From Prevotella sp. UBA4376 (lineage in GTDB: Bacteria > Bacteroidota > Bacteroidia > Bacteroidales > Bacteroidaceae), in contig DGRY01000005.1 in NCBI GenBank assembly GCA_002391185.1, forward strand, positions 1 through 9,716: DNA of 9,716 bases, given 5' to 3'. A program made the position numbers and the translations under genes. The notes below the pieces were generated by a model that was not told where the DNA came from, did not search any database, and saw only the letters and a list, made by a program, of their open reading frames with translations. Shown one piece after another: positions 1-5,172 of this stretch. The stretch's first letter is position 1. Each line of letters opens with the position of its first letter.

Positions 1-60
1 GAAAACCTTTTTGAGATGTTTTCTTGGTTTTTCTTTAATACTCAAAGTTCAAAGTTGGCG

Positions 61-92
61 GTTTGGTGGTTTAGACGTTTAGTAGTTTGGTA
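61..92. repeat. Four tandem 8-bp units, consensus GTTTRGNN
   Basis: Four contiguous octamers read GTTTGGTG, GTTTAGAC, GTTTAGTA and GTTTGGTA. The first four bases and the sixth are invariant, and the last two drift. A shortened unit (GTTGGCG) comes just before. The array is directly followed by a hairpin. I know of no protein-binding function for this; it resembles simple word repeats that I recall between genes in Prevotella-type genomes. Confidence 0.6.
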
Positions 93-136
93 CTCCCTTC
101 CCTACTGGGGAGGGATGGGAGAGGCTCTGTTTTTCT
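93..136 (+). terminator. Hairpin followed by T-rich tract, possible terminator of a gene left of the window
   Basis: CTCCCTTCCCT (93-103) pairs with AGGGATGGGAG (111-121) with one mismatch in eleven, around a 7-nt loop. A T-rich run starts at about 130, some eight bases after the stem, which is further than in an ideal rho-independent terminator. It could end a plus-strand transcript from a gene before the window. It could equally be one more of the dispersed hairpin repeats seen in the noncoding DNA here. Confidence 0.35.
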
Positions 137-161
137 TCTTTTTAAAATCTCAAATAAATTC

Positions 162-183
162 ACTTGAGAAAGTTCAGTAATTA
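162..183. repeat. Dispersed intergenic repeat, copy 1
   Basis: This stretch matches 3856-3878 with two substitutions and one inserted base. Both copies share the core AAAGTTCAGT followed by AATTA. They lie in different noncoding regions about 3.7 kb apart, and the right-hand copy forms an 8-bp-arm hairpin. The pairing suggests a dispersed noncoding repeat rather than a remnant of a gene. Confidence 0.45.
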
Positions 184-192
184 ACTTTTTAT

Positions 193-223
193 TTTGTTGT
201 TCAAAACAGTATTGCTACCTTTG
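193..223 (+). promoter_or_regulatory. Bacteroidota-type sigma factor promoter for the SGNH hydrolase gene
   Basis: TTTG at 193-196 is followed after exactly 19 nt by TACCTTTG at 216-223. This matches the known Bacteroidetes primary promoter pattern, TTTG at about -33 and TAnnTTTG at about -7. Transcription would start near 230, giving an untranslated leader of about 120 nt before the ATG at 349. Five bases around the -7 element (CTACC 215-219) are repeated in inverted form at 228-232 (GGTAG), which may be chance. Confidence 0.6.
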
Positions 224-247
224 TAATGGTAGTTATCGGAGTATTGG

Positions 248-287
248 CTTTAACTTCTTAGCGAAACGATATCTTCTTTAACTTCTT
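248..287 (+). repeat. Two identical 12-bp direct repeats in the leader
   Basis: CTTTAACTTCTT occurs at 248-259 and again at 276-287, 28 bp start to start, inside the presumed leader of the hydrolase gene. A shorter form, TAACTTCTT, recurs at 3991-3999 in the other noncoding region. The complementary strand reads as the purine-rich word AAGAAGTTAAAG. The sequence is low in complexity, so a binding role is only possible. Confidence 0.45.
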
Positions 288-302
288 GAATTCTAAAAGC
301 TG

Positions 303-319
303 AGCTATTTGCGATAGCT
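303..319 (+). repeat. Small hairpin in the leader, about 30 nt before the ATG
   Basis: AGCTAT (303-308) and ATAGCT (314-319) are perfect inverted repeats around a 5-nt loop. Its place ahead of the start codon could let it influence translation, but a 6-bp stem in A/T-rich DNA is weak evidence. Confidence 0.3.
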
Positions 320-348
320 AAAAGTAATTATTAAATATCAAAATCTAT

Positions 349-1569
349 ATGATTAAATACTTGTTCTATTTTTCATTTTTACTGACTTCATTGTCAGCAT
401 CAGCCCAAGTAAAGGTGTTGCCAGCCGAAGAGCATTGGGTGGGCACATGGGCAACAGCCCCACAGAATGTGGTAAAAAGCTATATGCCTTACAATAACAA
501 TATGACCAACCGCTCGGTGCGCCAAGTGGTAAAAGTGTCAATTGGTGGTTCAGCCATAAGACTAAAGCTCACAAACGAACTGAGCACAGAACCATTAGAG
601 ATACGCTCTGTATATATTGCTACAGCTCTCGACTCATGCGACATTGTGGAGAAATCTGCCAAATATCTGCAATTCGGAAAGAAATACAAGGTTACTATCC
701 CAGCAGGTAAAGCAGTGTGGAGCGATGCTTTGAAATTCAATCTAAAACCTCTTCAACGTGTAGCCATAACTATAAACTACACCAAGGCGCCCGCTAACCC
801 AACAGTTCACATGGGTAGCCGAACAACAACATATATCTTGCGAGGTGTAACCAACGCCCAAACAAGTTTTAAAACAGCTTTTAGAGAAAACCACTGGTTT
901 AATATTGATGCTATAGAAGTAAACAGTGCTCTTGACAAGGCAATAGCAATAATAGGCAACTCTATCACTGACGGCAAGGGATCTACCGACAATGCACAAA
1001 ACCGCTGGCCCGACATGATGTCGGAAGTATTAAACAATCCATCCCCAAGCCCAACACAGCCAGCAGCAAGCCCACACGGAGTGCTCAACTTAGGTATAGG
1101 CAACAACCGCATTGCATTGACTGGCGGATTTGGCAAGCCAGCCATCAACCGTTTTCAACGTGACATAATGGAACAACATGGAGTGGAAAAAGTGGTTATT
1201 TTCGAAGGTATCAATGATATTGGTGCCGCAAGAGGCAACAGCGAGCAAGTGGCAGAAAAGATTATTCAAGCCATAAAACAAATGACCAAGATTGCTCAGG
1301 ACGCCAAGAAAAAAGTGTATTTAGGAACAATAACTCCATTCAAGGGGGCAGGTTATTATTCACGCTTCCACGAAGCAGCACGCCTCTATGTTAACGACTG
1401 GATACGCTCACAGGCTAAGAACGTAGATGGTATTCTGGATTTTGATGAACTGCTACGTGACCCTAAAGACAACGAGCAACTGCAGAAAAATCTACAGAGT
1501 GACTGGCTGCATCCCAACGCCACAGGTTATAAACTCATGGGTGAATATGCAGCCAGAATACTCCGTTAG
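349..1569 (+). CDS. Secreted SGNH/GDSL-family hydrolase (probable esterase)
   Basis: This 406-residue protein starts with a Sec signal peptide; the likely cleavage is ASA|Q after residue 19, so it is probably periplasmic or exported. Residues about 29-190 form a beta-rich N-terminal domain beginning HWVGTWATAPQ, as in the SGNH subgroup common in actinobacteria and Bacteroidota. Residues about 195-406 are the catalytic domain. Block I is GNSITDG with nucleophile Ser205, block II is LNLGIGNN with Gly249, block III is EGINDIG with Asn289, and block V is SDWLHPN with Asp385 and His388. All four SGNH signature residues are present, so it should be active. Known relatives remove acyl groups from carbohydrates or lipids; the substrate cannot be read from sequence. 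A Pro/Ser-rich stretch (231-242) sits between blocks I and II. The start fits the signal peptide and lies about 120 nt after a good promoter; there is no Shine-Dalgarno sequence. It appears monocistronic, converging on the remnant at 1566. Confidence 0.9.
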   Translation: MIKYLFYFSFLLTSLSASAQVKVLPAEEHWVGTWATAPQNVVKSYMPYNNNMTNRSVRQVVKVSIGGSAIRLKLTNELSTEPLEIRSVYIATALDSCDIVEKSAKYLQFGKKYKVTIPAGKAVWSDALKFNLKPLQRVAITINYTKAPANPTVHMGSRTTTYILRGVTNAQTSFKTAFRENHWFNIDAIEVNSALDKAIAIIGNSITDGKGSTDNAQNRWPDMMSEVLNNPSPSPTQPAASPHGVLNLGIGNNRIALTGGFGKPAINRFQRDIMEQHGVEKVVIFEGINDIGAARGNSEQVAEKIIQAIKQMTKIAQDAKKKVYLGTITPFKGAGYYSRFHEAARLYVNDWIRSQAKNVDGILDFDELLRDPKDNEQLQKNLQSDWLHPNATGYKLMGEYAARILR

Positions 1570-1790
1570 CGCATCACTTTACGCACACGTCCGTCAGTAT
1601 ATCTCACAAGATATATTCCTATAGGAAGAGTTTCTAACTTGCCTCGCATTCTTACTCCTTGTAGATTAAACACAGCCTCAACAGACTGACAGGGAGTTAC
1701 AGATTGCGATCTTAGCATCACTTTCTTATCGCCAACATAAGTCTTTGGCCTGACTGTTTGCACCAGCTTCGTCCGACAGCAAACTCTCTG
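1566..1790 (-). pseudogene. Orphan type IX secretion C-terminal sorting domain (gene remnant)
   Basis: The open frame runs from just after a TGA (1791-1793) to a TAA (1566-1568). A GTG at 1763 would give 65 residues. The C-terminal part contains VFNLQGVRMRGKL, LPIGIYLV and a basic ending RKVMR. This is the usual pattern of the Por/type IX secretion C-terminal domain in Bacteroidota: an LQG-type strand, a loop, then G-[IV]-Y-[LIV]-V and a final basic strand. Such domains sit at the end of large secreted proteins and are not known as free-standing genes. There is no signal peptide and no upstream domain in frame. The frame differs from that of the clostripain gene, which ends 21 bp upstream with its own intact C-terminus. 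The likeliest reading is the 3' end of a cargo gene whose body was deleted. Its stop codon overlaps that of the hydrolase gene. A real small protein is possible but less likely. Confidence 0.55.
1598..1615 (+). terminator. Weak hairpin after the SGNH hydrolase gene
   Basis: TATATCT (1598-1604) and AGATATA (1609-1615) form a perfect 7-bp stem with a 4-nt loop, about 30 nt after the hydrolase stop codon. Only a short, broken T tract follows, and the stem is A/T-rich. It lies inside the orphan sorting-domain remnant. It could help end the hydrolase transcript, but it is not a strong terminator. Confidence 0.25.
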
Positions 1791-1810
1791 TCAGTAAAGA
1801 ATTAAATTCT

Positions 1811-3616
1811 CTATTCTGCCAACTGACCTCCGCTACCATTCTGCGGATTGGTGGTAAGTATCTTTTCATTTATTTTAAGCCAATTGCCCCATCCTGTCAG
1901 CTTATGAAAATCACATTTTTCATAACCTTCGTTGAAGTTGCTAAGTATGTTTATACCTGGATTTGCTTTCTTATAGTCAAAATTATAATAGTTTTTATCA
2001 AGAAGACAAACACTCAAAGTATAATGATTCAGATGTTGATTACTATTGTTAACATCACGATAATGAACAATAGCCTCTTCAAAGGCATCGTCTATAGCAT
2101 TTGATATTGACGCCAATTGAAGATCACCTGTTTCCTGGGCAAGCTTATGAGCATAGTCAGCGATATCAAAGAAAGGATACACATGCGGATACGAATATTT
2201 ATGATAACGATAAACCTTTCCAGAAGCGCGATCTATGGCATCTTTCCGGGTAGGATAAAGAGCAATAATTCTATCCGACAAATCCTTTACGGCACTGATG
2301 ATATCATCAAATTTGTCGGTGCGAATCATCTTATAGTCACCATTAGGAAACTCTCCAGGTTCAGCGTCTTCCATATAACCATTCTGCCATGATGGTGTTG
2401 AGCGTTCAAACATCAGTCCACCTGCACTTTCTGCATTACCAGTCTCAACTAAGCCTCTAACAAACTCTGTAAGCAAAATACCATCGCTGCTAAGCATATG
2501 ACCAGAGGCTATGATGTAGTCGGCAAAAGTTCTTGCCTGAGTCAACGATTCTATATTGCCCATAAAGCAGTTGTGGAAAAGCAAAGTATTCAATCGTTCT
2601 ATTCCTGCAGCCTGTAGTGCATCATAAATTTCATACATGTCCATCCATTCATCATTAACCCATTCATCAGTCATCACACCACGACTTTGAAGCACCTGAT
2701 ATTTTCCTGGCACATCACTCATTGGATCAAAGCCACTACCATGTCCCCATATTGCAAACACATAATCATCAGCAGGACAAGCAAGACTACTAAACTCTAA
2801 AAACATACGAAGTGTGTTAGGGTCGCAAATCTTCAATTTCTTAGCTTCCTCACCCATACCAATAGCCTGCATTCCGTCTTCACGAATCTTATTAAGGTCG
2901 GTCTTATCTGTAAGTTCAAACCACACGATATCACCTGGCTCAGCATATTTGCCTGTGAAGCTGTGAACATCTCCGTTCACCTCATCTTTACCATACTTGT
3001 ACAAGCATACAACACGAACATTATCGTGATCTGTAAGGTACTTTTTTACTCTCTCCCAAAAGCCAAACTCTATGACATTATCCATTTCTCCACCAGCATT
3101 GCCATAAACAAACACTGTGTACTTTGCAGGTTTTGGCACTTCGTACATCTCCTCATCTTTACTCCATGTATCAAACTTATTGGCCATAGCGCTGGGTGTT
3201 TTTTCAAACTTCAAACTGATAGATTCTCCATCACCTAATCGAAGTTCATCACCAACGAGCTGCCATTTTGCCTTCATCTGCTCGCGATCCTTAGGTGTCA
3301 TAACAAGATCACCTGTTGACGATGCCGTATATGTAAAGTCGATCTTTTCACATCCCACAGCATCATTTCCAACAGTATAATAAATACGAGTGCTACCCGT
3401 ACCATCAGCTTTGAATTCTGTATTCTGCCAAGCATCACCATAGTTCCATTTTGCATAGGTCATACCCGTAACTTTCGAACACCAATTGCCAACAATTCTG
3501 CTGTCAACCCCTGGTACAACACCTCCAGAATTATCATCTTCTGAACATGCGACAAACATGGTCATCGCCATCGTGCAACAAAGCACCGATACAAACGTCA
3601 TAAAAAACTTTTTCAT
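1811..3616 (-). CDS. Clostripain-family (C11) cysteine protease lipoprotein with lipocalin-like N-terminal domain
   Basis: This is a 601-residue protein. Residues 1-24 are a lipoprotein signal peptide with lipobox FVAC and lipidated Cys24. SEDD follows the cysteine, as in the acidic surface-export signal of Bacteroidota, so it is probably anchored on the outer face of the outer membrane. Residues about 38-140 look like a lipocalin-like beta-barrel (VGNWCSKVTG start, FKADGTGS turn, final LKFEK strand). Residues about 165-580 are the peptidase C11 domain. The catalytic His292 is in AIWGHGSG and Cys350 in LLFHNCFMGN, the two conserved motifs of clan CD clostripain proteases. Known C11 enzymes cleave after Arg or Lys and often process themselves. 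The ATG at 3616 fits the signal peptide; A/T-rich sequence and no Shine-Dalgarno motif precede it. It seems to be a single transcription unit, separated from the susCD-like operon by that operon's terminator. I found no clear promoter. Confidence 0.9.
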   Translation of the reverse strand: MKKFFMTFVSVLCCTMAMTMFVACSEDDNSGGVVPGVDSRIVGNWCSKVTGMTYAKWNYGDAWQNTEFKADGTGSTRIYYTVGNDAVGCEKIDFTYTASSTGDLVMTPKDREQMKAKWQLVGDELRLGDGESISLKFEKTPSAMANKFDTWSKDEEMYEVPKPAKYTVFVYGNAGGEMDNVIEFGFWERVKKYLTDHDNVRVVCLYKYGKDEVNGDVHSFTGKYAEPGDIVWFELTDKTDLNKIREDGMQAIGMGEEAKKLKICDPNTLRMFLEFSSLACPADDYVFAIWGHGSGFDPMSDVPGKYQVLQSRGVMTDEWVNDEWMDMYEIYDALQAAGIERLNTLLFHNCFMGNIESLTQARTFADYIIASGHMLSSDGILLTEFVRGLVETGNAESAGGLMFERSTPSWQNGYMEDAEPGEFPNGDYKMIRTDKFDDIISAVKDLSDRIIALYPTRKDAIDRASGKVYRYHKYSYPHVYPFFDIADYAHKLAQETGDLQLASISNAIDDAFEEAIVHYRDVNNSNQHLNHYTLSVCLLDKNYYNFDYKKANPGINILSNFNEGYEKCDFHKLTGWGNWLKINEKILTTNPQNGSGGQLAE

Positions 3617-3648
3617 ACCAATATGTTTTTAATTATTAAAGTAAATCA

Positions 3649-3707
3649 GCTCTGCTTGCTCCGTAGTTATAGGGAGTTAGAAGGAGAAGATATACGCGAA
3701 GCAGAGC
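3649..3707. repeat. 9-bp inverted repeat just upstream of the protease start
   Basis: GCTCTGCTT (3649-3657) and AAGCAGAGC (3699-3707) are perfect inverted repeats separated by 41 bp, starting about 33 bp before the protease ATG. In the minus-strand mRNA they could form a large stem-loop in the leader. It could also be a two-armed binding site or part of the repeat mosaic next to it. Confidence 0.4.
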
Positions 3708-3713
3708 CTCGCT

Positions 3714-3744
3714 AAATGATAAATAACAAATGATAAATGATAAA
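3714..3744. repeat. Three copies of AAATGATAAA
   Basis: The 10-mer AAATGATAAA occurs at 3714-3723, 3728-3737 and 3735-3744, the last two overlapping by three bases. This simple direct repeat leads directly into the hairpin at 3746. It is low in complexity, and its function is unknown. Confidence 0.5.
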
Positions 3745-3745
3745 G

Positions 3746-3760
3746 AAGCGCTTGGCGCTT
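3746..3760. repeat. 15-nt hairpin, 6-3-6
   Basis: AAGCGC (3746-3751), loop TTG, GCGCTT (3755-3760) form a perfect stem. It is markedly more G/C-rich than its surroundings and has the same 6-3-6 shape as the hairpin at 3810-3824. No T tract follows on either strand, so it is not a normal terminator. Confidence 0.5.
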
Positions 3761-3765
3761 AATTT

Positions 3766-3783
3766 TCAATCTTCAATCTTCAA
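3766..3783. repeat. Short tandem repeat of TTCAATC
   Basis: The word TCAATCT is repeated head to tail across about 3766-3783, between the two 6-3-6 hairpins. Such simple words often fill noncoding DNA of this kind. No function is claimed. Confidence 0.4.
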
Positions 3784-3809
3784 TTGCGAAGCATTTGTCC
3801 TCTATCTTC

Positions 3810-3824
3810 GCCGCTGAAAGCGGC
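3810..3824. repeat. 15-nt hairpin, 6-3-6, G/C-rich
   Basis: GCCGCT (3810-3815), loop GAA, AGCGGC (3819-3824) form a perfect stem. The GAA/TTC loop and the flanking purine/pyrimidine words (CTTTTACTTCCTTTATCTTC on the right) give it the look of a dispersed REP-like element. Its arms differ from those at 3746-3760 although the shape is the same. Confidence 0.5.
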
Positions 3825-3851
3825 ATAACTCCCTTTTACTTCCTTTATCTT

Positions 3852-3878
3852 CTGAACTTGCTAAAGTTCAGTTAATTA
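3852..3878. repeat. 8-bp-arm hairpin and dispersed repeat, copy 2
   Basis: CTGAACTT (3852-3859) and AAGTTCAG (3864-3871) form a perfect stem with loop GCTA. Positions 3856-3878 also match 162-183 in the other noncoding region with two substitutions and one inserted base. The left copy keeps the right arm and following AATTA but lacks the left arm, so it is a partial copy of this element. Confidence 0.45.
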
Positions 3879-3930
3879 TTAATGACTTCTCATAAACACG
3901 CTATAATCTTACACCCAATGACACACGGGC

Positions 3931-3963
3931 ATAAGCATAGCTGATTCTTCAAGCTATGCTTAT
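3931..3963. repeat. Perfect 12-bp inverted repeat with 9-nt loop
   Basis: ATAAGCATAGCT (3931-3942) and AGCTATGCTTAT (3952-3963) are exact inverted repeats. It is the longest perfect stem in the window. Neither strand has a T tract after it, so it is not a usual rho-independent terminator. It could be an RNA structure in a long leader of the protease mRNA or an operator-like site. Confidence 0.5.
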
Positions 3964-4242
3964 TCTCATGTATAAGCACAGTATCTCTATTAACTTCTTG
4001 CCCTGCTACATTCAAGGCAAAAAACAGACAACATATAATAATCCGTCCAACCATATAATCGACTTTCTATAGTTAAACTGTTGTTTAGGTAGTTTAATGC
4101 AATAAATATCAAATTCAAAGCTTTGCTTAAATCAAAGCAGATTATTCTGCTACAAATAAAATATTTTTTTTTGAAACTTACAAGTATTTAAAGATAAAAG
4201 GAAGGAAATATATGTTTTATGATTCAAGCTTAACGTTAACAA

Positions 4243-4277
4243 CAAAAAAGAGGATGCACCATTGGCACATCCTCTTT
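4243..4277 (-). terminator. Rho-independent terminator of the susCD-like operon
   Basis: On the minus strand, AAAGAGGATG pairs with CATCCTCTTT (plus-strand 4268-4277 and 4247-4256). Two more G-C pairs lie across a 2-nt internal mismatch, and the right arm runs into a run of six T. It starts about 75 nt after the stop codon of the lipoprotein gene and is the clearest terminator in the window. On the plus strand the T run is only three long, so the minus direction is favoured. Confidence 0.85.
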
Positions 4278-4293
4278 ACGATATAATTAGCGA

Positions 4294-4350
4294 TAAATCG
4301 CGATTTACTCTTTAATCAATTAGATTAAATCTTAATCATTCTGATCAGAA
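4294..4350 (-). repeat. Palindrome cluster in the operon's 3' UTR
   Basis: Between the lipoprotein stop codon and the terminator lie TTCTGATCAGAA (4339-4350, perfect 12-bp palindrome), the alternating words TTAATC/GATTAA/TTAATC (4312-4337), whose middle copy can pair with either neighbour, and TAAATCGCGATTTA (4294-4307, perfect 14-bp palindrome). They may protect the 3' end of the mRNA or be DNA sites. A/T-rich composition makes some of them likely by chance. Confidence 0.5.
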
Positions 4351-4352
4351 GA

Positions 4353-5141
4353 TTATTCTGCATCAGGCGCAACATCAAAAGTAAACACCTCTGTACCTGT
4401 TCCAAAACTATAACCAGAATCAGGCAAAGAGAACTTTATATTAGCAAATGTTACAGTCTTTGTTGCAGGATCATAGCTACCAGCTGTCTGTGCCATCTGA
4501 ATACGTCCATAATCATCATTGTATAGACCAGCATACTGTTTATAAAGCACAGCAGTATTCTTCTCAAAATTAATAGAGAACGAAACGTAGTAGCCCTTGT
4601 CATAAGGCTGATCAACAACATACTTATATGTTGCATCACCATCCTGTGTTTTAAAACGGAATACATTAACGTTTGAAATACCCTCATTCAATTCTGAATT
4701 AAGAGCAGCAGCAAACTGCTTACCAACGTTAATATTATAGTTTATTTTGTTAGTTGCATAAAGGAATGCATCTTCGTCAGCAACTGCAATAGTTACAGTT
4801 TTCTGAGAGTTAGCAGGACAAGCCACCTTTACGGTAACATCTTTTGACTCTTCACCAGCAGCAAAAGAAACTTCATTCTGTGGTGCAACCTCTGCATCAT
4901 TTGATACAAGTTTGATAGTACCTGCTTCTTTAGAGTTAACGCGATGAACAGTAATAACAAAAGAAGCGTCTTCCTTATCACCAAAGAACAAATCTGTAGA
5001 ACTTGCTACAGAAAGATAGCCGTTACCTCCTTGCCCTGTTGCTGATGGAGCATCATACTCATAATCATTGGTACATGAAGTGAAGGCAAGAGCCATCACT
5101 CCAAGAGCTACCATATATGTATATTTCAAGAAATTCTTCAT
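4353..5141 (-). CDS. Outer-membrane lipoprotein with Calx-beta-like domain, third gene of a susCD-like operon
   Basis: This 262-residue protein has a lipoprotein signal peptide with lipobox FTSC (Cys23) followed by acidic residues (TNDYEYD), which fits surface display. After a short Gly/Ser linker, residues about 42-140 resemble a Calx-beta or similar immunoglobulin-like repeat: the segments SFVITVHR, then VSFAAGEESKDVTV, then VTIAVADEDA are typical strands. Residues about 141-262 are beta-rich, with many Tyr residues (YKYVVDQPYDKGYYVSF, LYKQYAGLYNDDYG); I do not recognise this part. It follows the SusD-like gene by 31 bp on the same strand and is closed by a strong terminator, so it is the last gene of the operon. 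This is the usual place of SusE/SusF or other surface glycan-binding proteins, so ligand binding at the cell surface is the best guess. No catalytic motif is seen. The second domain is shorter than that of most surface binding proteins. Confidence 0.75.
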   Translation of the reverse strand: MKNFLKYTYMVALGVMALAFTSCTNDYEYDAPSATGQGGNGYLSVASSTDLFFGDKEDASFVITVHRVNSKEAGTIKLVSNDAEVAPQNEVSFAAGEESKDVTVKVACPANSQKTVTIAVADEDAFLYATNKINYNINVGKQFAAALNSELNEGISNVNVFRFKTQDGDATYKYVVDQPYDKGYYVSFSINFEKNTAVLYKQYAGLYNDDYGRIQMAQTAGSYDPATKTVTFANIKFSLPDSGYSFGTGTEVFTFDVAPDAE

Positions 5142-5172
5142 TGCAATAATCTATCTTAATTAACGAATTGAA

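Larger units (their letters stand above)
1..348. other. Noncoding region upstream of the SGNH hydrolase gene
   Basis: No convincing gene is seen here. From left to right it holds a weak inverted repeat (AAAACC 2-7 / GGTTTT 26-31), a short AAAGTTC-type repeat near 44-56, four tandem 8-bp units (61-92), a hairpin (93-121) followed by T-rich sequence, a weak AAAGTT/AACTTT inverted repeat (169-188), a Bacteroidota-type promoter (193-223), and a leader with two direct repeats and a small hairpin. The left part may include the 3' end of a transcript from a gene outside the window. Confidence 0.7.
3617..4352. other. 736-bp noncoding region between the protease gene and the susCD-like operon
   Basis: No credible gene is seen on either strand. 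The left half (about 3649-3880) is a mosaic of short direct repeats and hairpins. The middle holds a perfect 12-bp-arm hairpin (3931-3963) and very A/T-rich DNA, including a run of nine T after 4160 and a 10-bp palindrome (TTAACGTTAA, 4230-4239). The right end holds the terminator and palindrome-rich 3' UTR of the operon that ends at 4353. The leader and promoter of the protease gene must lie here, but no clear match to TTTG-N19-TAnnTTTG was found on the minus strand. Confidence 0.75.

Noticed and set aside
807..1148. 113-codon minus-strand reading frame inside the SGNH hydrolase gene
   Set aside because: It is antisense to a gene with a full set of catalytic motifs, with no family resemblance.
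1798..1810. AGAATT-A-AATTCT palindrome just after the protease stop codon as its terminator
   Set aside because: The stem is short, entirely A/T-rich at its core and has no T tract after it on the minus strand; no terminator is claimed for the protease gene.
3727..3734. CAAATGAT read on the minus strand as a -7 promoter element (ATCATTTG) for the protease gene
   Set aside because: It differs from TAnnTTTG in the first two bases and has no TTTG at the right distance.
4139..4361. Direct 12-bp repeat AGATTATTCTGC at 4139-4150 and 4350-4361, the second covering the lipoprotein stop codon
   Set aside because: It looked like a duplication or target-site scar, but a few 12-mer matches are expected by chance in a window this size, and the flanks do not match.
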